Source: Sphingobium soli (GTDB lineage: Bacteria > Pseudomonadota > Alphaproteobacteria > Sphingomonadales > Sphingomonadaceae). From it: DNA of 64,000 bases. Below are positions 41,566 through 50,586 of the stretch, in pieces. Position 1 is the first letter of the stretch. The number at the start of each line of letters is the position of its first letter. The position numbers and the translations under genes were made by a program. The DNA lies in assembly GCF_020782245.1 (NCBI RefSeq), contig NZ_JAJGNP010000001.1, positions 310,001 through 374,000 of the forward strand, written 5' to 3'. Below the pieces are notes generated by a model, which saw only the letters and a program-made list of their open reading frames with translations, ran no database searches and was not told the DNA's origin.

Positions 41566-42726
41566 TCAATCGATGAGCGCGAGCGCGCCGTAGATTTCCC
41601 GGTGCCGCTTTTCCGCGTAACGATCGGTCATGCCCGCGATGAAGTCGGCGATATGGCGGCTGCGGGTGGGTTCCTCCAGCGCGCACTCGTCGCGCCATTC
41701 GGCCGGCATCAACGCGGGGTCATCCTGATAGGCGCGAAACAGGCCGGTCACGATCACCCGCGCCCGATCCGCCGCCGCCAATTGGTCGGGATGATGATAG
41801 AGGGTCGCGTACATGAACCGCTTGAGCGCCCGTTCCTGCGCGGCGAGGTCAGGCGAGAAGCAGACCAGCGTGCGGCCGAGCGCGCGCACATCGTCGATGG
41901 TTTCGACACGTGCATCCGCGATATTATGCCGGGTCGTTTCCAGCAGATCGTTGGCCATCACGCCAATTTGTTCACGCACCAGTTCGCGCAGCAGCCGGTC
42001 CTGCGGGACGTCGGGATAGCGGGCACGGACCCTGTCCCAGCAGTCGTGCACGAACGGCACTTCGAGCAGTTGCTCCAGTGTCAGCAGGCCGGCGCGCAAG
42101 CCATCATCAATGTCGTGATTGTCATAGGCGATGTCGTCCGAAATCGCCGCGAGCTGCGCCTCGAGCGAGGCATGGCTTGTCAGGTCGAGCGGAAAGAGCG
42201 CGTCAAGATCCCGCATTGCCCATCCCGGGCGGGCGACCGGACCATTATGCTTGGCCAGACCCTCGAGCATTTCCCAGCTGAGGTTCAGCCCGCGAAAACG
42301 CGGATAGGGGCTTTCGAGGAGCATGAGCGTGCGCAGTGTATGAGCATTATGGTCGAACCCGCCATGCTGGTCCAATGCCGCCTCGAGCGCGTCCTCCCCG
42401 GCATGGCCGAAGGGCGGATGGCCGATGTCGTGCGCCAGGCACAAGGCTTCGGTCAGGTCTTCGTTAAGGCCCAGCGTTCGCGCGGTGGTACGCCCGATTT
42501 GCGCCACCTCCAAACTGTGCGTCAGGCGGACGCGATAATGGTCGCCATCGGGGGAGACGAACACCTGTGTCTTGTGGCGTAGGCGACGAAAGGCGATTGA
42601 ATGGATGATGCGGTCGCGATCGCGCTGGAATACGTCGCGCGGTCCACGCATCTCCCCGCCCGGCTCGGCATGAAGGCGGCCGCGGCTTGCGGCGGGATGG
42701 CAGGCATAGGGGGCGAGCAGCGTCAT
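41566..42726 (-). CDS. dgt: Deoxyguanosinetriphosphate triphosphohydrolase-like protein
   Basis: The 386-residue HD-domain enzyme hydrolyses dNTPs to nucleosides and triphosphate. RDRDRIIHSIAFRRLRHKTQVF is the conserved N-terminal block. The HD metal ligands are in RLTHSLEVAQI (His) and CLAHDIGHPPFGH (His-Asp), with the last Asp in DDIAYDNHDIDDG. It belongs to the shorter alphaproteobacterial dgt type (about 380-400) rather than the 505-residue E. coli form. It lies upstream of the glycine riboswitch on the same strand, with about 60 bases between, and 9 bases after the SPOR protein gene. Confidence 0.93.
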   Translation of the reverse strand: MTLLAPYACHPAASRGRLHAEPGGEMRGPRDVFQRDRDRIIHSIAFRRLRHKTQVFVSPDGDHYRVRLTHSLEVAQIGRTTARTLGLNEDLTEALCLAHDIGHPPFGHAGEDALEAALDQHGGFDHNAHTLRTLMLLESPYPRFRGLNLSWEMLEGLAKHNGPVARPGWAMRDLDALFPLDLTSHASLEAQLAAISDDIAYDNHDIDDGLRAGLLTLEQLLEVPFVHDCWDRVRARYPDVPQDRLLRELVREQIGVMANDLLETTRHNIADARVETIDDVRALGRTLVCFSPDLAAQERALKRFMYATLYHHPDQLAAADRARVIVTGLFRAYQDDPALMPAEWRDECALEEPTRSRHIADFIAGMTDRYAEKRHREIYGALALID

Positions 42727-42735
42727 GCCCGCCCC

Positions 42736-44607
42736 TTACTCGCCAGCCAGCTTCTCGACTACCTCTCCCGCATCGCTTTTCCACGCGAACACGTCAGCGC
42801 CGGCAGCCTTGAGCTTGGTTTCCAGTTCCCTGGCGCGGGTAAAGCTGGGGAATGGCCCGACCAGCAGGCGGTTGGTCTGACCCCAGCTGGCCGTCCAGGC
42901 ATCCTGCGGCGCGATGCTGTCATATTTACCGCGCAACCGCTTCATCGTGAAGGCGAGCGCAGATTTGCTCTGCCCTACGCCGACTTGCAGCCAGTTGCGT
43001 GAGGGATTGGCGGCGAGGCGCTTTTTCTCCTCCGCCTCCTTCTTGGCCTTGGCATCGGCTTCGGCCTTTGCCTTGGCGGCCGCCTCCTTCTTGGCTTTTG
43101 CCGCAGCAGCCGCAGCGGCGGCCTGGCGTTCAGCGCGGCGCGCTGCCTGCATGGCGGCAATCTCGTTCAGATCCACGGCCGCGACGGTCGCCTGCCGCTC
43201 GGCCTCAGGCACGTCAATCGCGCGAATGATGTCGGCCAGGGTGCGCGTGGCTTGCGGGTCGGGTGCCGGGGGCGCGGGCTGGCTGGCGGCCGGCGTGGGC
43301 GCAGCAACTGACGGCTGCGTAACGGTCGGCGGCGATGCGGCCCCATCGACGGCAGTATCCTGCACGCCGGGCGTAGCGGCAGGCGCGGCGGCTGCGGGTG
43401 TCTTGTCTTCGATCGATGCGAACCCCGGCGCAGGCGGTCCCTGCACGCTGGGCGCGGCAGCGCGCGCCATCGACGGGGATTCGGAAGGAGAAGCGGCACT
43501 GGGCGTCCGAGGCAAGGGCTGCACGACAGGCTGGGCCGCACGGGCAGGCAGCGATTGGACGGTCTGCGCCTGCGCCACTTGGGTCGCAGCGCCAGAGTTG
43601 GCGGGACTCGCGGTCGGGGTCGGCGCAGGCTGGCTTGAAGCCGACGGACGAGGCGCAGGCATGGGCGTCTGACGCCCCTCGGCACGCGCCAGGCGCGCAG
43701 CCTCTCGCCGCTGCCGCCGCTGTTCCGCACGGCTGAGCGGACGGGACCGCGATGGCGCGGATTGCGTCGGGGCCTGCGCGATCTGCGTGGCAGGCGCAGA
43801 TGCAGGCGTTGCCGACGTTGCTGCTGGGGGCGGCGTGGTCGGGGTGACTGCCGCAACGGTGGTGCCGACCTGCGAGGGGAATTGGCCAAAATGCACCGCC
43901 GCCGCCTTTTGCTGTGCGGTCAGATAGGGCATTTTCTGCATATAGGGGGTGATCGCCGCGGCAAGCCGCGCTGGCATCGCCTGCTCCGCCACTTTCTTGG
44001 CATCGGCCTGACGATTGTTCATGGCATAAATGAACGCCCGATACCGCCATGCAGCCCGATCGCTCTTGTAGAGCAGCGGCTCCAGCATGCTTTCCGCTGC
44101 GTCCACCTGACCCGATATGCCGAGCGAAGCGGCATAGCGGCGGCGCAGTTCGGCGTTGTCGGGAGAACGCGCCAAGGCGGCTTGATAATCACGCTGCGCA
44201 CCCGCCTGGTCGCCCGTCAAGTCGCGCGCAAGGCCGCGTTCCATCAGGATGCTCGTATCAGGGAAACCCAGCCGCTGCGCCTGGTCGAACAATCGCACAG
44301 CTTCGGCGGGATTTTGCAGCTTGAGCATGACCCGCGCCAGCCCCGCCTTGATACGGCCATTGCCGCTGGCGATCGCATCGGCGCGGGCGAAGAATCCAGC
44401 GGCACCGTGCGGATCATCCAGCGCAAGCGCAGCTTCGCCAGCGCCGATCATCGCGTCGACATCGCGCGGGTTGGAGGCCAGCCGCGCAAGGTTGCGATTA
44501 AGGTCGGCAGCGCCCAGCGGCGGGACAAGATCGGCCTGATCGGTCTGGGCAAAAGCGGGAGGCGCAAGGAAGAGCGCGGCGAGAATCCAGGGAAGAGACT
44601 TAGTCAC
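42736..44607 (-). CDS. TPR and SPOR domain cell-envelope protein
   Basis: A 623-residue exported protein. A signal peptide (MTKSLPWILAALFLAPPAFA) is followed by TPR-like repeats (about 30-225), a long Ala/Pro/Gln-rich linker (about 245-470), an Ala/Lys-rich coiled coil (about 480-535) and a C-terminal SPOR domain (about 540-620: WLQVGVGQSKSALAF, RLLVGPFPSFTRARELETKLKAAG). SPOR domains bind denuded glycan strands at the division septum. The gene lies next to the end of the dcw cluster, just after the ftsZ terminator, which supports a division role. The low-complexity linker is typical of periplasm-spanning proteins. Confidence 0.85.
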   Translation of the reverse strand: MTKSLPWILAALFLAPPAFAQTDQADLVPPLGAADLNRNLARLASNPRDVDAMIGAGEAALALDDPHGAAGFFARADAIASGNGRIKAGLARVMLKLQNPAEAVRLFDQAQRLGFPDTSILMERGLARDLTGDQAGAQRDYQAALARSPDNAELRRRYAASLGISGQVDAAESMLEPLLYKSDRAAWRYRAFIYAMNNRQADAKKVAEQAMPARLAAAITPYMQKMPYLTAQQKAAAVHFGQFPSQVGTTVAAVTPTTPPPAATSATPASAPATQIAQAPTQSAPSRSRPLSRAEQRRQRREAARLARAEGRQTPMPAPRPSASSQPAPTPTASPANSGAATQVAQAQTVQSLPARAAQPVVQPLPRTPSAASPSESPSMARAAAPSVQGPPAPGFASIEDKTPAAAAPAATPGVQDTAVDGAASPPTVTQPSVAAPTPAASQPAPPAPDPQATRTLADIIRAIDVPEAERQATVAAVDLNEIAAMQAARRAERQAAAAAAAAKAKKEAAAKAKAEADAKAKKEAEEKKRLAANPSRNWLQVGVGQSKSALAFTMKRLRGKYDSIAPQDAWTASWGQTNRLLVGPFPSFTRARELETKLKAAGADVFAWKSDAGEVVEKLAGE

Positions 44608-44654
44608 ATTCCCCCCTTAGCCCATGCCATGGCGAATGGGAAATCAGCCGGACC

Positions 44655-44697
44655 AAAAAGCGCGCCGGGCCGATCCGGATGGCCGACGACGCGCTTT
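44655..44697 (-). terminator. Intrinsic terminator after ftsZ
   Basis: On the minus strand AAAGCGCG pairs with CGCGCTTT, with an inner GGCC/GGCC stem in the loop, and is followed by further T residues (TTTTTGG). It starts about 35 bases after the ftsZ stop, so it ends the dcw transcript and separates it from the SPOR protein gene. Confidence 0.75.
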
Positions 44698-44731
44698 ATG
44701 ACATGAGGCGCGGCCATCGCCGCACCGGGCC

Positions 44732-46201
44732 TTATTGGTTATTCTGACGATTGAGGAACCGAGGGATATCAACACCCGGAGCGGCATCGTCGGAGCCTGC
44801 ACCAGCCGTTTTTTCCGACCCACGCGTCAGGCCCGCCATCCGTTCGAACAGCGTACCTCCCGTGGCGACCCGCGGAGCAGGTTGCGCAGGGGCGGGAGCG
44901 GGCGCCGGAGCCGGTGCGGGAGGTTCCGCATTATCGGCGCCCAGAACCAGTTCGTCCTCGTCCGGACTTTCATCCGAGAATACCGCAGCCGGCTTGGGCG
45001 GCGAGAAAGGCGTCGCTGCCGGCGTCGGTGCGGCTTGGGGGGTTACGGACGCAGAGGGCGGGGCCGCCGGCACGTCCAGTTCCAGCGTTTCCGGCTCGCT
45101 CGGCGGCGTAGGTGCGGCCTGCGGCGCAGAGGCAGGAGCAGCGGCTGCCGGGCGCGCCGTCTGCTGGGGGACCGACACGGACGGGCGGCTGGCGAAACTG
45201 AAAGGCTGGGTCAGCGGTGCGGCCTGGCTGCCGACCTCATTATCAATGCCGGTCGCCACCACCGACACGCGGATCTTGCCGTTGAGATTGTCGTTGAAGG
45301 CGCTGCCCCAGATGATGTTCGCGTCGGGATCCACAAGCTCACGGATATGGTTCGCGGCCTCGTCCACTTCCATCAGGCGCATGTCGTCGCCGCCGACGAT
45401 CGAGACGATGACGCCCTTGGCCCCGCGCATCGAAACGCCGTCAAGAAGCGGGTTGGCGATCGCCTTTTCGGCCGCCTGGAGCGCGCGGCCGTCACCCTCG
45501 GCTTCGCCGGTGCCCATCATGGCCTTGCCCATTTCACCCATCACCGACCGCACGTCTGCAAAGTCGAGGTTGATGAGGCCGGGCATGATCATGAGGTCGG
45601 TGATCGAACGCACGCCCTGTTGCAGCACTTCGTCTGCCATCTGGAACGCTTCCTTAAAGGTCGTGTTCGGATTGGCGATCAGGAACAGATTCTGGTTCGG
45701 AATGACGATCAGCGTATCGACATGCTTCTGCAATTCCTCGATACCGCTTTCCGCAGACTTCATCCGACGATTGCCTTCGAAGGTGAAGGGCTTGGTCACG
45801 ACACCAACGGTCAGGATGCCGCGATCGCGCGCGGCCTTGGCGATAACTGGGGCAGCGCCCGTGCCGGTGCCGCCGCCCATGCCAGCGGTGATGAAGCACA
45901 TATGCGCGCCATTGAGCGCCTCTTCGACCGAGGCGATGGTCTCTTCGGCCGCGGCCTTGCCGATTTCAGGGCGCGACCCCGCGCCCAGCCCTTCGGTGAT
46001 CTGCGGGCCAAGCTGAATGCGGCGTTCGGCGGGTGAGCTGTTGAGCGCCTGCGCATCGGTATTGGCGACGATGAAATCGACCCCCTCGACCGACGCGGCA
46101 ATCATGTTGGCGATGGCATTGCCACCCGCACCGCCGACACCGATCACCGCAATGCGCGGCTTCAGTTCGTCCACATGGGGCGGGCTGATTTCAATGCTCA
46201 T
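44732..46201 (-). CDS. ftsZ: Cell division protein FtsZ
   Basis: The tubulin-like GTPase forms the Z ring at midcell. The 489-residue product has the GTP-binding motif GGGTGTG at 109-115, the T7 loop [11 protein letters not shown] and the C-terminal conserved peptide [12 protein letters not shown] that binds FtsA and other partners. Between the GTPase domain (about 15-325) and this peptide is an unusually long Pro/Ala-rich linker of about 150 residues, known from alphaproteobacteria. The start at 46201 (MSIEIS) has GGGAG upstream. It is the last gene of the dcw cluster, 106 bases after ftsA, and is followed by a strong terminator. Confidence 0.97.
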   Translation of the reverse strand: MSIEISPPHVDELKPRIAVIGVGGAGGNAIANMIAASVEGVDFIVANTDAQALNSSPAERRIQLGPQITEGLGAGSRPEIGKAAAEETIASVEEALNGAHMCFITAGMGGGTGTGAAPVIAKAARDRGILTVGVVTKPFTFEGNRRMKSAESGIEELQKHVDTLIVIPNQNLFLIANPNTTFKEAFQMADEVLQQGVRSITDLMIMPGLINLDFADVRSVMGEMGKAMMGTGEAEGDGRALQAAEKAIANPLLDGVSMRGAKGVIVSIVGGDDMRLMEVDEAANHIRELVDPDANIIWGSAFNDNLNGKIRVSVVATGIDNEVGSQAAPLTQPFSFASRPSVSVPQQTARPAAAAPASAPQAAPTPPSEPETLELDVPAAPPSASVTPQAAPTPAATPFSPPKPAAVFSDESPDEDELVLGADNAEPPAPAPAPAPAPAQPAPRVATGGTLFERMAGLTRGSEKTAGAGSDDAAPGVDIPRFLNRQNNQ

Positions 46202-46307
46202 ATATTCTGCTCCCTCAGCTTCCTCGTCAGGAAGCGACACCGTCATCATTCGTTAACACCAGAAAATAGGGGATTCACCACCTAATTTCGTCTTTGCCAA
46301 AAATCGT

Positions 46308-47591
46308 TCAATAGTTCGCCTTGATCGCGCGCATCATGCGCTGCCACCAGAGCGGCGTTCCCAGCCGATGCACGGTCTGCGGCGCGGGCGCCATCGTGCG
46401 GAGATCAACCGGGTTGGAAGCACCGTAAAGCGCCAGGCCGGCCAAAGTTGCAAAGGCCGGGCCGCTATGTGCTTCGGGCATGGCGGACAGGCCCCGGGGT
46501 CGGCCGATCCGTACCGCGCGACCGAGCGCGCCCTGCGCGTAATCGGCGATGCCCTTCATTTCCGCGCCACCGCCGGTCAGCACCACCTGGCGGCCGGTCG
46601 AATTAAAGCCCATCCCGGCAAGCGCCGCATTCACTTCGGTCATGATCTGGTTCAGCCGCTCGCAAATCACGCCGACCAGCGCCGCGCGCGTGATCTTGCC
46701 GCCTTCCGCATTAGGGCCGGCCGCCTGTCCTGGCACCGCGACGTCGCCATGGGGCGGCGCGATCTCGATCATCTCGCGAAAATCACGCGGATTCTGCATC
46801 GCAGATCCGTAGAAGCATTTGATCCGTTCCGCCTGGCTGCGGCGAATGCCGAAGGAGGATGCAATGTCGTCAGTGATGTCGGACGCGCCCATCGGGATCG
46901 AATGCAAGCCCACCAGCATGCCCCCGGCATAGAGCGACACATTGGTCACGCCCGCGCCCATTTCCACCAGCGCGACGCCCAGGTCGCGCTCTTCCTCCGA
47001 CAGGCAGGCAAGGCCCGTCGCGATGGGAGAGGCGACGATGGAATTGACGTTGAGATACGCCCCGCGCACGCACAGGTCGAGATTAGCGAGCGGTGCCCCG
47101 TCGGCCAGGACGACATGGATATCGACGCCCAGCAGGTCGGCATGCATGCCCAGCGGCTTTTTGACCGGCACCTTGCCATTGATGGTGAAGCAGGTCGGCT
47201 GCGCATGAAGAACGATGCGGCCATCGGGGTCGATGCCCTGTTGTCCGGTCGTCAGCAGATCGTCGATATCGGGTTGCTCGATGCGATAGCCGCCCATGTC
47301 GCGTTCAACCGTAACGACATCGCTGACCAGGCTGCCGCCCGAAAAGCTGACCCACACATCCTCGATATTGGTGCCCGCCACGCGCTCGGCCTGCTCGACG
47401 GTTTCCCGCACGGCCAGTTCGGTGCGCTCCATGTCGGCGATGAAGCCGCGGCGCACGCCGCGGCTTTCCCGCTGGCCTGTGCCCAGGATCGCCAGTTCAC
47501 CCGTATCGGTGCGCCCGGCGATCAGCGCGGACACCTTCCAGGAGCCTATGTCGACGGCCGTGATGAGCTTTTCGACCTTGGGCTGCGGCAT
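46308..47591 (-). CDS. ftsA: Cell division protein FtsA
   Basis: The 427-residue actin-like ATPase tethers FtsZ to the membrane. The phosphate-1 loop ITAVDIGSWKVSALIAG, the SHS2 (1C) insertion at about 85-160, and VVLTGGGAEMKGIADYA are typical. The C-terminal amphipathic helix used as membrane anchor fits LWWQRMMRAIKANY at the very end. GAGGAAGG lies before the ATG. Five bases separate it from ftsQ. It interacts with the FtsZ C-terminal peptide encoded by the next gene. Confidence 0.96.
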   Translation of the reverse strand: MPQPKVEKLITAVDIGSWKVSALIAGRTDTGELAILGTGQRESRGVRRGFIADMERTELAVRETVEQAERVAGTNIEDVWVSFSGGSLVSDVVTVERDMGGYRIEQPDIDDLLTTGQQGIDPDGRIVLHAQPTCFTINGKVPVKKPLGMHADLLGVDIHVVLADGAPLANLDLCVRGAYLNVNSIVASPIATGLACLSEEERDLGVALVEMGAGVTNVSLYAGGMLVGLHSIPMGASDITDDIASSFGIRRSQAERIKCFYGSAMQNPRDFREMIEIAPPHGDVAVPGQAAGPNAEGGKITRAALVGVICERLNQIMTEVNAALAGMGFNSTGRQVVLTGGGAEMKGIADYAQGALGRAVRIGRPRGLSAMPEAHSGPAFATLAGLALYGASNPVDLRTMAPAPQTVHRLGTPLWWQRMMRAIKANY

Positions 47592-47596
47592 GGCTG

Positions 47597-48538
47597 TCAG
47601 CCTTCCTCACCGATAGGCTGCGCGGCAGCGCTCGTGGCGGCCTCGATCGGCTTTTCCTCCACGCGTCCCTGCGGCAGGCGCAGGACAAACCGATCAGGGT
47701 CGCGCATGTCGAAGCGAACGATGCCGCGTCCAAGCAGTCGGTTGACCCCGTCCATTCGTGCGAAATTCACCAGCGCGGACGCCGATTGTGTGTCGCCTTC
47801 CGGCAGGGACAGCGTCTCACCCGATTGGAAACGCAAATCCCAGCGCCGGTTGCCGACCCAGGTCGCCCCAGCCAGCATGGGTTTGAGCGCAGGCGCATTT
47901 TCCATCAGCTTGTTGAGGCCCGCAGTCTGCCGGTTCGCATTGGGGCCAACCACAAGCGGCAGGTCCGGCATGGCGCTGGCCGATACCGATTGCAGCACCA
48001 CGCCCGACACGTCGATCAGGTGCAGTTGTCCGTCATGCTGCCACACGGCGACCGGGTCCCGCTCAACGATATCGACGACCAGCGTATCGGGCAGGCGACG
48101 GGAAATGCGCGCATCCTTGACCCAACCCAGTTTCAGCATTTGCTGGCGCACATGCGGAAGGTCAAGCGAGAGCATCGACCGGTCCACCTGTCCCAGCGCG
48201 ATATTGTAGACCGGCAGTTCGTCCATGCGCTCGACACCGCGCACTTCGACCTTTTCAACTTCGAAACCGGCGCGCGCGGCCATGTCGGCCGCCTGCTGAC
48301 GCGCGACCTCCGGCAGGCCCAGATAGATGGCGATGGCGACCAGGATCGCGCCGAAAATGCCCACGATGGTCCAGCTCGCCATGCGCTGGAGTGTCGCTTC
48401 GCTGACCGGAAGATGCTCGATCAGCTTGTCGACCCAGCTCTGCCGCTTGAGCGATCGTCCCCGACCGCCACGGCCGGCGGCATTGTCCTTGCTGCTCATG
48501 CGGGTAGTGCCGCCGCGCCTTATCCGTGCTTCAGCCAT
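47597..48538 (-). CDS. ftsQ: Cell division protein FtsQ
   Basis: A 313-residue bitopic inner-membrane protein of the divisome. A basic cytoplasmic N-terminus (about 1-52) is followed by one transmembrane segment (about 53-72), a POTRA domain (about 85-155: FEVEKVEVRGVERMDELPVYNIAL) and the beta domain. FtsQ links FtsB/FtsL to the early division proteins. The ATG at 48538 overlaps the end of ddl by 8 bases and has AGGGGC upstream; an ATG at 48499 is an alternative. It is followed by ftsA. Confidence 0.94.
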   Translation of the reverse strand: MAEARIRRGGTTRMSSKDNAAGRGGRGRSLKRQSWVDKLIEHLPVSEATLQRMASWTIVGIFGAILVAIAIYLGLPEVARQQAADMAARAGFEVEKVEVRGVERMDELPVYNIALGQVDRSMLSLDLPHVRQQMLKLGWVKDARISRRLPDTLVVDIVERDPVAVWQHDGQLHLIDVSGVVLQSVSASAMPDLPLVVGPNANRQTAGLNKLMENAPALKPMLAGATWVGNRRWDLRFQSGETLSLPEGDTQSASALVNFARMDGVNRLLGRGIVRFDMRDPDRFVLRLPQGRVEEKPIEAATSAAAQPIGEEG

Positions 48539-49496
48539 GCCCCTGCCCCGTCCTGTGTGCCGCCCCGGCGCGGTTCAGCGCCTCCTCCACGATCGTTTCG
48601 ACCAGGCTCGCATAGTCGATGCCCAGCTTGGCCGCCTGTTCAGGCACCAGGCTGAGCGGCGTCATCCCCGGCTGCGTATTCACTTCCAGCAGAAAGAGGC
48701 CGTCCAGCCCGCGCGCATCATCCCAGCGGAAATCCGCGCGCGATGCGCCCTTGCAGCCTAGCAGCTGATGGGCGTGCAGCGCGATCACCTTGCAGGCTTC
48801 GCTGATCTCGATCGGAATATCGGCCGGGCAGACATGCTCTGTCATGCCATCGGTATATTTGGCGTCGAAGTCGTAAAAGCCGCTTTTGGGCCGTAGTTCG
48901 GTCACGAGCAGCGCTTCATCGCCCAGCACGGCGGTCGTCAGTTCGCGGCCGCGAATATAGGGTTCGGCCAGCAGTTCGGGGAAATCCTGCCACGGGCCGA
49001 CGGCATCGCGGGCGATCGGATTACCGTAATTGCCCTCCGCCGTGACGATGGCCACACCGACCGAACTGCCTTCATTGACGGGTTTGAGCACATAGGGGCG
49101 CGGCAGTGGATCGGCGGTGAAAAGGCTTTCGCTTTCCACGACATGACCACCGGGCATGGGAATGCCGTGCGGGACCAGCGCCTGCTTGGTCAGTTGCTTG
49201 TCGATCGCGATGACGGAGGTGGCAAGGCCACTATGGGTATAGGTCAAGCCCATCAGGTCCATCATGCCCTGCACCGTGCCATCTTCGCCGGGGACGCCGT
49301 GCAGCGCGTTGAAGATGACGTCTGCCTTCGTTTCGGCAAGGCGCTGCGCCACGTTGCGGTCCATGTCGATGCGGGTGACTTTGTGGCCGCGCGACTCCAG
49401 CGCCTTGGCCACACCCTCCCCGCTTGACAGCGACACCGGCCGCTCCGCCGACCAGCCACCCATCAGGACGGCGACATGCCAGGGGCCGCGCGTCAT
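48531..49496 (-). CDS. ddl: D-alanine--D-alanine ligase
   Basis: The ATP-grasp enzyme joins two D-alanines for the stem peptide terminus. The 321-residue product has VLMGGWSAERPVSLSSG (N-terminal domain), NALHGVPGEDGTVQG, the ATP-grasp stretch RPYVLKPVNEGSSVGVAIV and the C-terminal LLEVNTQPGMTPLSL with the Mg2+-binding Glu and Asn. It is the DdlB type usually found in dcw clusters. The ATG at 49496 overlaps the murB stop by 4 bases, and its own stop overlaps ftsQ by 8 bases. Confidence 0.96.
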   Translation of the reverse strand: MTRGPWHVAVLMGGWSAERPVSLSSGEGVAKALESRGHKVTRIDMDRNVAQRLAETKADVIFNALHGVPGEDGTVQGMMDLMGLTYTHSGLATSVIAIDKQLTKQALVPHGIPMPGGHVVESESLFTADPLPRPYVLKPVNEGSSVGVAIVTAEGNYGNPIARDAVGPWQDFPELLAEPYIRGRELTTAVLGDEALLVTELRPKSGFYDFDAKYTDGMTEHVCPADIPIEISEACKVIALHAHQLLGCKGASRADFRWDDARGLDGLFLLEVNTQPGMTPLSLVPEQAAKLGIDYASLVETIVEEALNRAGAAHRTGQGHG

Positions 49497-50419
49497 TGGG
49501 CCATCCCCACGCGCTGAATTTCCCATTCCAGGTCTATCCCGCTCTTTTCCCGAACGCGGCGGCGAACCTCTTCGCCCAGCGCTTCGATGTCAGTGCTGGT
49601 CGCGCCACCGGTATTGAGCAGGAAATTGGTGTGTTTCTCGCTCACCTGCGCGCCGCCGATCTGGAGCCCGCGACAGCCGGCCTCGTCCACCAATTGCCAG
49701 GCCTTGTGACCATCCGGGTTCTTGAAGGTAGAACCGCCGGTTTTGCTGCGTAGTGGCTGGCTTTCCTCCCGCGCGGCTGCAATGCGGTCCATTTCGGCCT
49801 GGATCGCGGCCGATTCACCGGGATGCCCCCGAAAAGTCGCGCTGACCACGATCGCGCCGTCGGTGAGATTGGAGTGGCGATAGCTGTAGGCAAGGTCGCG
49901 GTTGAGCAAAGTGACCTGCTCGCCCGATCGCAGCACCAGCTCACACTCCAACAGGATATCCGCTGTCTCGCGGCCGTAAGCGCCGCCGTTCATGCGAACA
50001 AAGCCACCAACGGTGCCGGGAATGGAGCGCAGGAATTCGAGCCCGGCGATGCCCGCATCGCGCGCTGTCGATGAGACGAGAATGCCGGACGCGCCAGCGC
50101 CGCAAACCAGCGTAGTTTCGTCCTGCCGTTCGACCTTTGCGAACGGCTTGCCGAGCCGAACGACCACCCCCGGCACGCCGCCATCGCGCACGATCAGGTT
50201 GGAGCCAAGGCCAAGCGCCATGACCGGCATGTCGGGGTCAAGCTGCGCCAAAAAGTCAGACAGATCGTCCGCATCCTGCGGCTCGAACAGCCATTGCGCC
50301 GGACCGCCCGTCTTGAACCAGACAAGCGGAGCCAGCGACGCAGCGGGCTTGAGCACACCCCGAACGGCGGGAAGAGCATGCGTCCTTGTCAAGAGCGCAA
50401 GCCCCACAGGCTCATCCAT
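49493..50419 (-). CDS. murB: UDP-N-acetylenolpyruvoylglucosamine reductase
   Basis: The FAD enzyme reduces UDP-GlcNAc-enolpyruvate to UDP-MurNAc using NADPH. Conserved blocks are LAPLVWFKTGGPAQWLFEP and MALGLGSNLIVRDGG in the FAD domain, LEFLRSIPGTVGGFVRMNGGAYG, and GGSTFKNPDGHKAWQLVDEAG with the catalytic Ser. The length is 308 residues. The start at 50419 overlaps the small ORF upstream by 31 bases and has no clear ribosome binding site, so it probably depends on coupling; a start a few codons downstream (TTG or GTG) is possible. It overlaps ddl by 4 bases. Confidence 0.94.
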   Translation of the reverse strand: MDEPVGLALLTRTHALPAVRGVLKPAASLAPLVWFKTGGPAQWLFEPQDADDLSDFLAQLDPDMPVMALGLGSNLIVRDGGVPGVVVRLGKPFAKVERQDETTLVCGAGASGILVSSTARDAGIAGLEFLRSIPGTVGGFVRMNGGAYGRETADILLECELVLRSGEQVTLLNRDLAYSYRHSNLTDGAIVVSATFRGHPGESAAIQAEMDRIAAAREESQPLRSKTGGSTFKNPDGHKAWQLVDEAGCRGLQIGGAQVSEKHTNFLLNTGGATSTDIEALGEEVRRRVREKSGIDLEWEIQRVGMAQ

Positions 50420-50586
50420 TTTTGCATCGCGCTCATGCCGGACTCGTTCGCTTGAACAGCCGACATGCCGCCTTCAACCTGGCGTTGCGCGGCCTCGACC
50501 ATGTCGCGCGCTGCTTCCACGCCGCGCATCTGAACGTCGATCATGCGCTTCTGCATTTCCAGGCCTACGGCAAAAAGCTCGAACAT
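50389..50586 (-). CDS. Small conserved-looking ORF between murC and murB, function unknown
   Basis: A 65-residue protein beginning [20 protein letters not shown]. It is Met-, Gln- and Ala-rich, lacks cysteine and proline, and looks almost wholly helical and amphipathic, somewhat like short phasin-type or coiled-coil proteins. Its ATG shares one base with the murC stop (TGATG) and has the strong site AAGGAG about eight bases upstream, so translation is well supported. Its 3' end overlaps the murB start by 31 bases. I do not recognise a family. The position suggests a small accessory protein of wall synthesis or only a coupling device for murB. Confidence 0.65.
   Translation of the reverse strand: MFELFAVGLEMQKRMIDVQMRGVEAARDMVEAAQRQVEGGMSAVQANESGMSAMQKWMSLWGLRS

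Noticed and set aside
44735..46036. Two long plus-strand open frames opposite ftsZ
   Set aside because: Both are antisense to ftsZ and differ only in frame; the composition mirrors the complementary codons.
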